A stretch of 64,000 nt of DNA, taken from Nemophila menziesii. Taxonomy: Eukaryota > Streptophyta > Magnoliopsida > Boraginales > Hydrophyllaceae. Both the position numbers and the translations under genes were made by a program. The notes beneath the pieces are model-generated. The model did no database searches, was not told the DNA's origin, and worked only from the letters and a program-made list of their open reading frames with translations. Position 1 is the stretch's first letter; the number at the start of each line of letters is the position of its first letter. The DNA is taken from the NCBI GenBank assembly GCA_029959085.1, contig JARWIR010000005.1, positions 51,152,850-51,216,849 on the forward strand, read 5' to 3'. This document shows, piece after piece, positions 43,703 through 55,451 of this stretch.

Positions 43703-43821
43703 GGGTGCGATCATACCAGCACTAATGCACCGGATCCCATCAGAACTCCGAAGTTAAGCGTGGTTGGGCGAGAGTAGTACTAGGATGGGTGACCCCCTGG
43801 GAAGTCCTCGTGTTGCACCCC
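43703..43821 (+). rRNA. 5S rRNA copy 132
   Basis: C61G without G113C; upstream CATAATTGAC lacks one base, as before 37061. Spacer reads CCCGCCAAGACG. Confidence 0.95.
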
Positions 43822-44035
43822 TTTTTTCATCCTTGTTCTTTTTTCTTCATACTAGCTTTTTTTCTCCCCCTCCACCACCTTTAGATACGTACCGAGATTC
43901 CCTGGCCCTGTTCCCTTCTTTTACGGGGTTCATTTTTTGAGAAACCCGAACCGCTACTCCGGGCCCGCCAAGACGCCCGAGATTCCGAATGTAATCCCGC
44001 TTCCCCTTTTAACCTATTGCTGCGCATAACTTGAC

Positions 44036-44154
44036 GGGTGCGATCATACCAGCACTAATGCACCGGATCCCATCAGAACTCCGAAGTTAAGTGTGCTTGG
44101 GCGAGAGTAGTACTAGGATGGGTGACCCCCTGGGAAGTCCTCGTGTTGCACCCC
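44036..44154 (+). rRNA. 5S rRNA copy 133
   Basis: C57T. Confidence 0.95.
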
Positions 44155-44366
44155 TTTTTTCATCCTTGTTCTTTTTTCTTCATACTAGCTTTTTTTCCCC
44201 CTCCACCACCTTTAGATACGTACCGAGATTCCCTGGCCCTGTCCCCTTCTTTTACGGGGTTCATTTTTCGAGAAACCCGAACCGCTACTCCGGGCCCGCC
44301 GTGACGCCCGAGATTCCGAATGTAATCCCGATTCCCCTTTTAACCTATTGCTGCGCATAACTTGAC

Positions 44367-44485
44367 GGGTGCGATCATACCAGCACTAATGCACCGGATC
44401 ACATCAGAACTCCGAAGTTAAGCGTGCTTGGGCGAGAGTAGTACTAGGATGGGTGACCCCCTGGGAAGTCCTCGTGTTGCACCCC
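44367..44485 (+). rRNA. 5S rRNA copy 134
   Basis: C35A, which removes the BamHI site. Confidence 0.95.
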
Positions 44486-44698
44486 TTTTTTCATCCTTGT
44501 TCTTTTTTCTTCATACTAGCTTTTTTTTTCCCCTCCACCACCTTTAGATACGTATCGAGATTCCCTGGCCCTGTCCCCTTCTTTTACGGGGTTCATTTTT
44601 CGAGAAACCCGAACCGCTACTCCGGGCCCGCCGTGACGCCCGAGATTCCGAATGTAATCCCGATTCCCCTTTTAACCTATTGCTGCGCATAACTTGAC

Positions 44699-44817
44699 GT
44701 GTGCGATCATACCAGCACTAATGCACCGGATCCCATCAGAACTCCGAAGTTAAGCGTGCTTGGGCGATACTAGTACTAGGATGGGTGACCCCCTGGGAAG
44801 TCCTCGTGTTGCACCCT
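44699..44817 (+). rRNA. 5S rRNA copy 135
   Basis: G2T (helix I), G70T and G72C (intermediate element) and C119T: one of the most altered copies. Confidence 0.92.
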
Positions 44818-45031
44818 TTTTTTCATCCTTGTTCTTTTTTCTTCATACTAGCTTTTTTTTTCCCCCTCCACCACCTTTAGATACGTATCGAGATTCCCTG
44901 GCCCTGTCCCCTTCTTTTACGGGGTTCATTTTTCGAGAAACCCGAACCGCTACTCCGGGCCCGCCGTGACGCCCGAGATTCCGAATGTAATCTCGATTCC
45001 CCTTTTAACCTATTGCTGCGCATAACTTGAC

Positions 45032-45150
45032 GGGTGCGATCATACCAGCACTAATGCACCGGATCCCATCAGAACTCCGAAGTTAAGCGTGCTTGGGCGA
45101 GAGTAGTACTAGGATGGGTGACCCCCTGGGAAGTCCTCGTGTTGCACCCC
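45032..45150 (+). rRNA. 5S rRNA copy 136
   Basis: Unchanged. Partner of 39051. Confidence 0.97.
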
Positions 45151-45364
45151 TTTTTTCATCCTTGTTCTTTTTTCTTCATACTAGCTTTTTTTTTTCCCCT
45201 CCACCACCTTTAGATACGTACCGAGATTCCCTGGCCCTGTCCCCTTCTTTTACGGGGTTCATTTTTCGAGAAACCCGAACCGCTACTCCGGGCCCGCCGT
45301 GACGCCCGAGATTCCGAATGTAATCCCGATTCCCCTTTTAACCTATTGCTGCGCATAACTTGAC

Positions 45365-45483
45365 GGGTGCGATCATACCAGCACTAATGCACCGGATCCC
45401 ATCAGAACTCCGAAGTTAAGCGTGCTTGGGCGAGAGTAGTACTATGATGGGTGACCCCCTTGGAAGTCCTCGTGTTGCACCCC
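45365..45483 (+). rRNA. 5S rRNA copy 137 (type A)
   Basis: G81T and G97T. Confidence 0.94.
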
Positions 45484-45696
45484 TTTTTTCATCTTTGTTC
45501 TTTTTTCTTCATACTAGCTTTTTTTTTCCCCTCCACCACCTTTAGATACGTACCGAGATTCCCTGGCCCTGTCCCCTTCTTTTACGGGGTTCATTTTTCG
45601 AGAAACCCGAACCGCTACTCCGGGCCCGCCGTGACGCCCGAGATTCCGAATGTAATCCCGCTTCCCCTTTTAACCTATTGCTGCGCATAACTTGAC

Positions 45697-45815
45697 GGGT
45701 GCGATCATACCAGCACTAATGCACCGGATCCCATCAGAACTCCGAAGTTAAGCGTGGTTGGGCGAGAGTAGTACTAGGATGGGTGACCCCCTGGGAAGTC
45801 CTCGTGTTCCACCCC
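45697..45815 (+). rRNA. 5S rRNA copy 138 (type B)
   Basis: C61G and G113C. Confidence 0.94.
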
Positions 45816-46029
45816 TTTTTTCATCCTTGTTCTTTTTTCTTCATACTAGCTTTTTTTCTCCCCCTCCACCACCTTTAGATACGTACCGAGATTCCCTGGC
45901 CCTGTTCCCTTCTTTTACGGGGTTCATTTTTTGAGAAACCCGAACCGCTACTCCGGGCCCGCCGTGACGCCCGAGATTCCGAATGTAATCCCGCTTCCCC
46001 TTTTAACCTATTGCTGCGCATAACTTGAC

Positions 46030-46148
46030 GGGTGCGATCATACCAGCACTAATGCACCGGATCCCATCAGAACTCCGAAGTTAAGCGTGCTTGGGCGAGA
46101 GTAGTACTAGGATGGGTGACCCCCTGGGAAGTCCTCGTGTTGCACCCC
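46030..46148 (+). rRNA. 5S rRNA copy 139 (type C)
   Basis: Unchanged; same two spacer changes as 40049. Confidence 0.97.
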
Positions 46149-46362
46149 TTTTTTCATCCTTGTTCTTTTTTCTTCATACTAGCTTTTTTTTTTCCCCTCC
46201 ACCATCTTTAGATACGTACCGAGATTCCCTGGCCCTGTCCCCTTCTTTTACGGGGTTCATTTTTCGAGAAACCCGAACCGCTACTCCGGGCCCGCCGTGA
46301 CGTCCGAGATTCCGAATGTAATCCCGATTCCCCTTTTAACCTATTGCTGCGCATAACTTGAC

Positions 46363-46481
46363 GGGTGCGATCATACCAGCACTAATGCACCGGATCCCAT
46401 CAGAACTCCGAAGTTAAGCGTGCTTGGGCGAGAGTAGTACTATGATGGGTGACCCCCTTGGAAGTCCTCGTGTTGCACCCC
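46363..46481 (+). rRNA. 5S rRNA copy 140 (type A)
   Basis: G81T and G97T. Confidence 0.94.
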
Positions 46482-46694
46482 TTTTTTCATCTTTGTTCTT
46501 TTTTCTTCATACTAGCTTTTTTTTTCCCCTCCACCACCTTTAGATACGTACCGAGATTCCCTGGCCCTGTCCCCTTCTTTTACGGGGTTCATTTTTCGAG
46601 AAACCCGAACCGCTACTCCGGGCCCGCCGTGACGCCCGAGATTCCGAATGTAATCCCGCTTCCCCTTTTAACCTATTGCTGCGCATAACTTGAC

Positions 46695-46813
46695 GGGTGC
46701 GATCATACCAGCACTAATGCACCGGATCCCATCAGAACTCCGAAGTTAAGCGTGGTTGGGCGAGAGTAGTACTAGGATGGGTGACCCCCTGGGAAGTCCT
46801 CGTGTTCCACCCC
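46695..46813 (+). rRNA. 5S rRNA copy 141 (type B)
   Basis: C61G and G113C. Confidence 0.94.
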
Positions 46814-47027
46814 TTTTTTCATCCTTGTTCTTTTTTCTTCATACTAGCTTTTTTTCTCCCCCTCCACCACCTTTAGATACGTACCGAGATTCCCTGGCCC
46901 TGTTCCCTTCTTTTACGGGGTTCATTTTTTGAGAAACCCGAACCGCTACTCCGGGCCCGCCGTGACGCCCGAGATTCCGAATGTAATCCCGCTTCCCCTT
47001 TTAACCTATTGCTGCGCATAACTTGAC

Positions 47028-47146
47028 GGGTGCGATCATACCAGCACTAATGCACCGGATCCCATCAGAACTCCGAAGTTAAGTGTGCTTGGGCGAGAGT
47101 AGTACTAGGATGGGTGACCCCCTGGGAAGTCCTCGTGTTGCACCCC
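47028..47146 (+). rRNA. 5S rRNA copy 142 (type C)
   Basis: C57T; T5C6 spacer. Confidence 0.95.
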
Positions 47147-47357
47147 TTTTTTCATCCTTGTTCTTTTTTCTTCATACTAGCTTTTTCCCCCCTCCACCAC
47201 CTTTAGATACGTACCGAGATTCCCTGGCCCTGTCCCCTTCTTTTACGGGGTTCATTTTTCGAGAAACCCGAACCGCTACTCCGGGCCCGCCGTGACGCCC
47301 GAGATTCCGAATGTAATCCCGATTCCCCTTTTAACCTATTGCTGCGCATAACTTGAC

Positions 47358-47476
47358 GGGTGCGATCATACCAGCACTAATGCACCGGATCCCATCAGAA
47401 CTCCGAAGTTAAGCGTGCTTGGGCGAGAGTAGTACTAGGATGGGTGACCCCCTTGGAAGTCCTCGTGTTGCACCCT
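47358..47476 (+). rRNA. 5S rRNA copy 143
   Basis: G97T and C119T: combines the type A change with the C119T class, suggesting recombination or conversion. Confidence 0.94.
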
Positions 47477-47691
47477 TTTTTTCATCTTTGTTCTTTTTTC
47501 TTCATACTAGCTTTTTTTTTTCCCCCTCCACCACCTTTAGATACGTATCGAGATTCCCTGGCCCTGTCCCCTTCTTTTACGGGGTTCATTTTTCGAGAAA
47601 CCCGAACCGCTACTCCGGGCCCGCCGTGACGCCCGAGATTCCGAATGTAATCCCGATTCCCCTTTTAACCTATTGCTGCGCATAACTTGAC

Positions 47692-47810
47692 GGGTGCGAT
47701 CATACCAGCACTAATGCACCGGATCCCATCAGAACTCCGAAGTTAAGCGTGCTTGGGCGAGAGTAGTACTAGGATGGGTGACCCCCTGGGAAGTCCTCGT
47801 GTTGCACCCT
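47692..47810 (+). rRNA. 5S rRNA copy 144
   Basis: C119T; the T run continues as TTTTTTTATCC. Confidence 0.95.
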
Positions 47811-48022
47811 TTTTTTATCCTTGTTCTTTTTTCTTCATACTAGCTTTTTTTTCCCCCTCCACCACCTTTAGATACGTATCGAGATTCCCTGACCCTGTCC
47901 CCTTCTTTTACGGGGTTCATTTTTCGAGAAACCCGAACCGCTACTCCGGGCCCGCCGTGACGCCCGAGATTCCGAATGTAATCCCGATTCCCCTTTTAAC
48001 CTATTGCTGCGCATAACTTGAC

Positions 48023-48141
48023 GGGTGCGATCATACCAGCACTAATGCACCGGATCCCATCAGAACTCCGAAGTTAAGCGTGCTTGGGCGAGAGTAGTAC
48101 TAGGATGGGTGACCCCCTGGGAAGTCCTCGTGTTGCACCCC
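48023..48141 (+). rRNA. 5S rRNA copy 145
   Basis: Unchanged; spacer CTCCGGGACCGCC. Confidence 0.97.
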
Positions 48142-48355
48142 TTTTTTCATCCTTGTTCTTTTTTCTTCATACTAGCTTTTTTTTTTCCCCTCCACCACCT
48201 TTAGATACGTACCGAGATTCCCTGGCCCTGTCCCCTTCTTTTACGGGGTTCATTTTTCGAGAAACCCGAACCGCTACTCCGGGACCGCCGTGACGCCCGA
48301 GATTCCGAATGTAATCCCGATTCCCCTTTTAACCTATTGCTGCGCATAACTTGAC

Positions 48356-48474
48356 GGGTGCGATCATACCAGCACTAATGCACCGGATCCCATCAGAACT
48401 CCGAAGTTAAGCGTGCTTGGGCGAGAGTAGTACTAGGATGGGTGACCCCCTTGGAAGTCCTCGTGTTGCACCCC
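48356..48474 (+). rRNA. 5S rRNA copy 146
   Basis: G97T without G81T. Confidence 0.95.
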
Positions 48475-48687
48475 TTTTTTCATCCTTGTTCTTTTTTCTT
48501 CATACTAGCTTTTTTTTTCCCCTCCACCACCTTTAGATACGTACCGAGATTCCCTGGCCCTGTCCCCTTCTTTTACGGGGTTCATTTTTCGAGAAACCCG
48601 AACCGCTACTCCGGGCCCGCCGTGACGCCCGAGATTCCGAATGTAATCCCGATTCCCCTTTTAACCTATTGCTGCGCATAACTTGAC

Positions 48688-48806
48688 GGGTGCGATCATA
48701 CCAGCACTAATGCACCGGATCCCATCAGAACTCCGAAGTTAAGCGTGCTTGGGCGAGAGTAGTACTAGGATGGGTGACCCCCTGGGAAGTCCTCGTGTTG
48801 CACCCC
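48688..48806 (+). rRNA. 5S rRNA copy 147
   Basis: Unchanged. Confidence 0.97.
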
Positions 48807-49020
48807 TTTTTTCATCCTTGTTCTTTTTTCTTCATACTAGCTTTTTTTTTTTCCCTCCACCACCTTTAGATACGTACCGAGATTCCCTGGCCCTGTCCCC
48901 TTCTTTTACGGGGTTCATTTTTCGAGAAACCCGAACCGCTACTCCGGGCCCGCCGTGACGCCCGAGATTCCGAATGTAATCCCGCTTCCCCTTTTAACCT
49001 ATTGTTGCGCATAACTTGAC

Positions 49021-49139
49021 GGGTGCGATCATATTTGCACTAATGCACCGGATCCCATCAGAACTCCGAAGTTAAGCGTGGTTGGGCGAGAGTAGTACTA
49101 GGATGGGTGACCCCCTGGGAAGTCCTCGTGTTGCACCCC
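49021..49139 (+). rRNA. 5S rRNA copy 148
   Basis: Three adjacent changes at +14 to +16 (CCA to TTT) and C61G; type B spacer with ATTCCGTATG. Confidence 0.93.
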
Positions 49140-49353
49140 TTTTTTCATCCTTGTTCTTTTTTCTTCATACTAGCTTTTTTTCTCCCCCTCCACCACCTTT
49201 AGATACGTACCGAGATTCCCTGGCCCTGTTCCCTTCTTTTACGGGGTTCATTTTTTGAGAAACCCGAACCGCTACTCCGGGCCCGCCGTGACGCCCGAGA
49301 TTCCGTATGTAATCCCGCTTCCCCTTTTAACCTATTGCTGCGCATAACTTGAC

Positions 49354-49472
49354 GGGTGCGATCATACCAGCACTAATGCACCGGATCCCATCAGAACTCC
49401 GAAGTTAAGTGTGCTTGGGCGAGAGTAGTACTAGGATGGGTGACCCCCTGGGAAGTCCTCGTGTTGCACCCC
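49354..49472 (+). rRNA. 5S rRNA copy 149
   Basis: C57T. Confidence 0.95.
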
Positions 49473-49684
49473 TTTTTTCATCCTTGTTCTTTTTTCTTCA
49501 TACTAGCTTTTTTTCCCCCTCCACCACCTTTAGATACGTATCGAGATTCCCTGGCCCTGTTCCCTTCTTTTACGGGGTTCATTTTTCGAGAAACCCGAAC
49601 CGCTACTCCGGGCCCGCCGTGACGCCCGAGATTCCGAATGTAATCCCGCTTCCCCTTTTAACCTATTGCTGCGCATAACTTGAC

Positions 49685-49803
49685 GGGTGCGATCATACCA
49701 GCACTAATGCACCGGATCCCATCAGAACTCCGAAGTTAAGCGTGCTTGGGCGAGAGTAGTACTAGGATGGGTGACCCCCTGGGAAGTCCTCGTGTTGCAC
49801 CCT
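49685..49803 (+). rRNA. 5S rRNA copy 150
   Basis: C119T. Confidence 0.96.
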
Positions 49804-50016
49804 TTTTTTCATCCTTGTTCTTTTTTCTTCATACTAGCTTTTTTTTCCCCCTCCACCACCTTTAGATACGTATCGAGATTCCCTGGCCCTGTCCCCTTCT
49901 TTTACGGGGTTCATTTTTCGAGAAACCCGAACCGCTACTCCGGGCCCGCCGTGACGCCCGAGATTCCGAATGTAATCCCGATTCCCCTTTTAACCTATTG
50001 CTGCGCATAACTTGAC

Positions 50017-50135
50017 GGGTGCGATCATACCAGCACTAATGCACCGGATCCCATCAGAACTCCGAAGTTAAGCGTGCTTGGGCGAGAGTAGTACTAGGAT
50101 GGGTGACCCCCTGGGAAGTCCTCGTGTTGCACCCC
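50017..50135 (+). rRNA. 5S rRNA copy 151
   Basis: Unchanged. Confidence 0.97.
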
Positions 50136-50349
50136 TTTTTTCATCCTTGTTCTTTTTTCTTCATACTAGCTTTTTTTTTTCCCCTCCACCACCTTTAGAT
50201 ACGTACCGAGATTCCCTGGCCCTGTCCCCTTCTTTTACGGGGTTCATTTTTCGAGAAACCCGAACCGCTACTCCGGGCCCGCCGTGACGCCCGAGATTCC
50301 GAATGTAATCCCGATTCCCCTTTTAACCTATTGCTGCGCATAACTTGAC

Positions 50350-50468
50350 GGGTGCGATCATACCAGCACTAATGCACCGGATCCCATCAGAACTCCGAAG
50401 TTAAGCGTGCTTGGGCGAGAGTAGTACTAGGATGGGTGACCCCCTGGGAAGTCCTCGTGTTGCACCCC
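50350..50468 (+). rRNA. 5S rRNA copy 152
   Basis: Unchanged. Confidence 0.97.
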
Positions 50469-50681
50469 TTTTTTCATCCTTGTTCTTTTTTCTTCATACT
50501 AGCTTTTTTTTTCCCCTCCACCACCTTTAGATACGTACCGAGATTCCCTGGCCCTGTCCCCTTCTTTTACGGGGTTCATTTTTCGAGAAACCCGAACCGC
50601 TACTCCGGGCCCGCCGTGACGCCCGAGATTCCGAATGTAATCCCGCTTCCCCTTTTAACCTATTGATGCGCATAACTTGAC

Positions 50682-50800
50682 GGGTGCGATCATACCAGCA
50701 CTAATGCACCGGATCCCATCAGAACTCCGAAGTTAAGCGTGGTTGGGCGAGAGTAGTACTAGGATGGGTGACCCCCTGGGAAGTCCTCGTGTTGCACCCC
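50682..50800 (+). rRNA. 5S rRNA copy 153
   Basis: C61G; upstream ATTGATGCGC; type B spacer. Confidence 0.95.
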
Positions 50801-51014
50801 TTTTTTCATCCTTGTTCTTTTTTCTTCATACTAGCTTTTTTTCTCCCCCTCCACCACCTTTAGATACGTACCGAGATTCCCTGGCCCTGTTCCCTTCTTT
50901 TACGGGGTTCATTTTTTGAGAAACCCGAACCGCTACTCCGGGCCCGCCGTGACGCCCGAGATTCCGAATGTAATCCCGCTTCCCCTTTTAACCTATTGCT
51001 GCGCATAACTTGAC

Positions 51015-51133
51015 GGGTGCGATCATACCAGCACTAATGCACCGGATCCCATCAGAACTCCGAAGTTAAGTGTGCTTGGGCGAGAGTAGTACTAGGATGG
51101 GTGACCCCCTGGGAAGTCCTCGTGTTGCACCCC
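51015..51133 (+). rRNA. 5S rRNA copy 154
   Basis: C57T; spacer TTTTACATGG. Confidence 0.95.
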
Positions 51134-51345
51134 TTTTTTCATCCTTGTTCTTTTTTCTTCATACTAGCTTTTTTCCCCCCTCCACCACCTTTAGATACGT
51201 ACCGAGATTCCCTGGCCCTGTCCCCTTCTTTTACATGGTTCATTTTTCGAGAAACCCGAACCGCTACTCCGGGCCCGCCGTGACGCCCGAGATTCCGAAT
51301 GTAATCCCGATTCCCCTTTTAACCTATTGCTGCGCATAACTTGAC

Positions 51346-51464
51346 GGGTGCGATCATACCAGCACTAATGCACCGGATCCCATCAGAACTCCGAAGTTAA
51401 GCGTGGTTGGGCGAGAGTAGTACTAGGATGGGTGACCCCCTGGGAAGTCCTCGTGTTGCACCCC
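51346..51464 (+). rRNA. 5S rRNA copy 155
   Basis: C61G; type B spacer. Confidence 0.95.
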
Positions 51465-51678
51465 TTTTTTCATCCTTGTTCTTTTTTCTTCATACTAGCT
51501 TTTTTTCTCCCCCTCCACCACCTTTAGATACGTACCGAGATTCCCTGGCCCTGTTCCCTTCTTTTACGGGGTTCATTTTTTGAGAAACCCGAACCGCTAC
51601 TCCGGGCCCGCCGTGACGCCCGAGATTCCGAATGTAATCCCGCTTCCCCTTTTAACCTATTGCTGCGCATAACTTGAC

Positions 51679-51797
51679 GGGTGCGATCATACCAGCACTA
51701 ATGCACCGGATCCCATCAGAACTCCGAAGTTAAGTGTGCTTGGGCGAGAGTAGTACTAGGATGGGTGACCCCCTGGGAAGTCCTCGTGTTGCACCCC
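51679..51797 (+). rRNA. 5S rRNA copy 156
   Basis: C57T. Confidence 0.95.
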
Positions 51798-52011
51798 TTT
51801 TTTCATCCTTGTTCTTTTTTCTTCATACTAGCTTTTTTTTTTCCCCTCCACCACCTTTAGATACGTACCGAGATTCCCTGGCCCTGTCCCCTTCTTTTAC
51901 GGGGTTCATTTTTCGAGAAACCCGAACCGCTACTCCGGGCCCGCCGTGACGCCCGAGATTCCGAATGTAATCCCGCTTCCCCTTTTAACCTATTGTTGCG
52001 CATAACTTGAC

Positions 52012-52130
52012 GGGTGCGATCATATTTGCACTAATGCACCGGATCCCATCAGAACTCCGAAGTTAAGCGTGGTTGGGCGAGAGTAGTACTAGGATGGGTG
52101 ACCCCCTGGGAAGTCCTCGTGTTGCACCCC
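52012..52130 (+). rRNA. 5S rRNA copy 157
   Basis: CCA to TTT at +14 to +16 and C61G. Partner of 49021. Confidence 0.93.
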
Positions 52131-52344
52131 TTTTTTCATCCTTGTTCTTTTTTCTTCATACTAGCTTTTTTTCTCCCCCTCCACCACCTTTAGATACGTA
52201 CCGAGATTCCCTGGCCCTGTTCCCTTCTTTTACGGGGTTCATTTTTTGAGAAACCCGAACCGCTACTCCGGGCCCGCCGTGACGCCCGAGATTCCGTATG
52301 TAATCCCGCTTCCCCTTTTAACCTATTGCTGCGCATAACTTGAC

Positions 52345-52463
52345 GGGTGCGATCATACCAGCACTAATGCACCGGATCCCATCAGAACTCCGAAGTTAAG
52401 TGTGCTTGGGCGAGAGTAGTACTAGGATGGGTGACCCCCTGGGAAGTCCTCGTGTTGCACCCC
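52345..52463 (+). rRNA. 5S rRNA copy 158
   Basis: C57T. Confidence 0.95.
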
Positions 52464-52675
52464 TTTTTTCATCCTTGTTCTTTTTTCTTCATACTAGCTT
52501 TTTTTCCCCCTCCACCACCTTTAGATACGTATCGAGATTCCCTGGCCCTGTTCCCTTCTTTTACGGGGTTCATTTTTCGAGAAACCCGAACCGCTACTCC
52601 GGGCCCGCCGTGACGCCCGAGATTCCGAATGTAATCCCGCTTCCCCTTTTAACCTATTGCTGCGCATAACTTGAC

Positions 52676-52794
52676 GGGTGCGATCATACCAGCACTAATG
52701 CACCGGATCCCATCAGAACTCCGAAGTTAAGCGTGCTTGGGCGAGAGTAGTACTAGGATGGGTGACCCCCTGGGAAGTCCTCGTGTTGCACCCT
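52676..52794 (+). rRNA. 5S rRNA copy 159
   Basis: C119T. Confidence 0.96.
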
Positions 52795-53007
52795 TTTTTT
52801 CATCCTTGTTCTTTTTTCTTCATACTAGCTTTTTTTTCCCCCTCCACCACCTTTAGATACGTATCGAGATTCCCTGGCCCTGTCCCCTTCTTTTACGGGG
52901 TTCATTTTTCGAGAAACCCGAACCGCTACTCCGGGCCCGCCGTGACGCCCGAGATTCCGAATGTAATCCCGATTCCCCTTTTAACCTATTGCTGCGCATA
53001 ACTTGAC

Positions 53008-53126
53008 GGGTGCGATCATACCAGCACTAATGCACCGGATCCCATCAGAACTCCGAAGTTAAGCGTGCTTGGGCGAGAGTAGTACTAGGATGGGTGACCC
53101 CCTGGGAAGTCCTCGTGTTGCACCCC
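53008..53126 (+). rRNA. 5S rRNA copy 160
   Basis: Unchanged. Confidence 0.97.
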
Positions 53127-53340
53127 TTTTTTCATCCTTGTTCTTTTTTCTTCATACTAGCTTTTTTTTTTTCCCTCCACCACCTTTAGATACGTACCGA
53201 GATTCCCTGGCCCTGTCCCCTTCTTTTACGGGGTTCATTTTTCGAGAAACCCGAACCGCTACTCCGGGCCCGCCGTGACGCCCGAGATTCCGAATGTAAT
53301 CCCGATTCCCCTTTTAACCTATTGCTGCGCATAACTTGAC

Positions 53341-53459
53341 GGGTGCGATCATACCAGCACTAATGCACCGGATCCCATCAGAACTCCGAAGTTAAGCGTG
53401 CTTGGGCGAGAGTAGTACTAGGATGGGTGACCCCCTGGGAAGTCCTCGTGTTGCACCCC
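53341..53459 (+). rRNA. 5S rRNA copy 161
   Basis: Unchanged. Confidence 0.97.
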
Positions 53460-53672
53460 TTTTTTCATCCTTGTTCTTTTTTCTTCATACTAGCTTTTTT
53501 TTTCCCCTCCACCACCTTTAGATACGTACCGAGATTCCCTGGCCCTGTCCCCTTCTTTTACGGGGTTCATTTTTCGAGAAACCCGAACCGCTACTCCGGG
53601 CCCGCCGTGACGCCCGAGATTCCGAATGTAATCCCGCTTCCCCTTTTAACCTATTGTTGCGCATAACTTGAC

Positions 53673-53791
53673 GGGTGCGATCATACCAGCACTAATGCAC
53701 CGGATCCCATCAGAACTCCGAAGTTAAGCGTGGTTGGGCGAGAGTAGTACTAGGATGGGTGACCCCCTGGGAAGTCCTCGTGTTGCACCCC
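53673..53791 (+). rRNA. 5S rRNA copy 162
   Basis: C61G but without the type B spacer (has TTCGAAAAACC), so gene and spacer alleles are recombined. Confidence 0.95.
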
Positions 53792-54005
53792 TTTTTTCAT
53801 CCTTGTTCTTTTTTCTTCATACTAGCTTTTTTTTTTCCCCTCCACCACCTTTAGATACGTACCGAGATTCCCTGGCCCTGTCCCCTTCTTTTACGGGGTT
53901 CATTTTTCGAAAAACCCGAACCGCTACTCCGGGCCCGCCGTGACGCCCGAGATTCCGAATGTAATCCCGATTCCCCTTTTAACCTATTGCTGCGCATAAC
54001 TTGAC

Positions 54006-54124
54006 GGGTGCGATCATACCAGCACTAATGCACCGGATCCCATCAGAACTCCGAAGTTAAGCGTGCTTGGGCGAGAGTAGTACTATGATGGGTGACCCCC
54101 TGGGAAGTCCTCGTGTTGCACCCC
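54006..54124 (+). rRNA. 5S rRNA copy 163
   Basis: G81T without G97T, as in 37391. Confidence 0.95.
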
Positions 54125-54337
54125 TTTTTTCATCTTTGTTCTTTTTTCTTCATACTAGCTTTTTTTTTCCCCTCCACCACCTTTAGATACGTACCGAGAT
54201 TCCCTGGCCCTGTCCCCTTCTTTTACGGGGTTCATTTTTCGAGAAACCCGAACCGCTACTCCGGGCCCGCCGTGACGCCCGAGATTCCGAATGTAATCCC
54301 GATTCCCCTTTTAACCTATTGCTGCGCATAACTTGAC

Positions 54338-54456
54338 GGGTGCGATCTTACCAGCACTAATGCACCGGATCCCATCAGAACTCTGAAGTTAAGCGTGCTT
54401 GGGCGAGAGTAGTACTAGGACGGGTGACCCCCTGGGAAGTCCTCGTGTTGCACCCC
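54338..54456 (+). rRNA. 5S rRNA copy 164
   Basis: A11T, C47T and T84C. Confidence 0.94.
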
Positions 54457-54669
54457 TTTTTTCATCCTTGTTCTTTTTTCTTCATACTAGCTTTTTTTTT
54501 CCCCTCCACCACCTTTAGATACGTACCGAGATTCCCTGGCCCTGTCCCCTTCTTTTACGGGGTTCATTTTTCGAGAAACCCGAACCGCTACTCCGGGCCC
54601 GCCGTGACGCCCGAGATTCCGAATGTAATCCCGCTTCCCCTTTTAACCTATTGCTGCGCATAACTTGAC

Positions 54670-54788
54670 GGGTGCGATCATACCAGCACTAATGCACCGG
54701 ATCCAATCAGAACTCCAAAGTTAAGCGTGCTTGGGCGAGAGTAGTACTAGGATGGGTGACCCCCTGGGAAGTCCTCGTGTTGCACCCC
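54670..54788 (+). rRNA. 5S rRNA copy 165
   Basis: C36A and G48A. Confidence 0.95.
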
Positions 54789-55001
54789 TTTTTTCATCCT
54801 TGTTCTTTTTTCTTCATACTAGCTTTTTTTTCCCCCTCCACCACCTTTAGATACGTATCGAGATTCCCTGGCCCTGTTCCCTTCTTTTACGGGGTTCATT
54901 TTTCGAGAAACCCGAACCGCTACTCCGGGCCCGCCGTAGCGCCCGAGATTCCGAATGTAATCCCGATTCCCCTTTTAACCTATTGCTGCGCATAACTTGA
55001 C

Positions 55002-55120
55002 GGGTGCGATCATACCAGCACTAATGCACCGGATCCCATCAGAACTCCGAAGTTAAGCGTGCTTGGGCGAGAGTAGTACTAGGATGGGTGACCCCCTGGG
55101 AAGTCTTCGTGTCGCACCCC
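55002..55120 (+). rRNA. 5S rRNA copy 166
   Basis: C105T and T112C. Confidence 0.95.
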
Positions 55121-55332
55121 TTTTTTCATCCTTGTTCTTTTCTCTTCATACTAGCTTTTTTTTCCCCTCCACCACCTTTAGATACGTACCGAGATTCCCT
55201 GGCCCTGTCCCCTTCTTTTACGGGGTTCATTTTTCGAGAAACCCGAACCGCTACTCCGGGCCCGCCGTGACGCCCGAGATTCCGAATGTAATCCCGATTC
55301 CCCTTTTAACCTATTGCTGCGCATAACTTGAC

Positions 55333-55451
55333 GGGTGCGATCATACCAGCACTAATGCACCGGATCCCATCAGAACTCCGAAGTTAAGCGTGCTTGGGCG
55401 AGAGTAGTACTAGGATGGGTGACCCCCTGGGAAGTCCTCGTGTTGCACCCC
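55333..55451 (+). rRNA. 5S rRNA copy 167
   Basis: Unchanged. Confidence 0.97.

Larger units (their letters stand above)
45032..47357 (+). repeat. Duplicate of 39051-41376 (7 units)
   Basis: Copies 136-142 match copies 118-124 at a constant offset of 5981. They include the private CCACCATCTTTAG and GTGACGTCCGAG changes of one spacer and two rounds of the three-unit repeat. Confidence 0.92.
49021..50681 (+). repeat. Block repeated at 52012-53672 (5 units)
   Basis: Copies 148-152 match copies 157-161 at an offset of 2991 (nine units). The best markers are three adjacent substitutions at +14 to +16 and the spacer change ATTCCGTATG (near 49304 and 52295). Confidence 0.93.
52012..53672 (+). repeat. 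Block repeated from 49021-50681 (5 units)
   Basis: This is the second occurrence of the block with the clustered +14 to +16 change. The four units between the two occurrences (50682-52011) alternate C61G and C57T genes. Confidence 0.93.
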
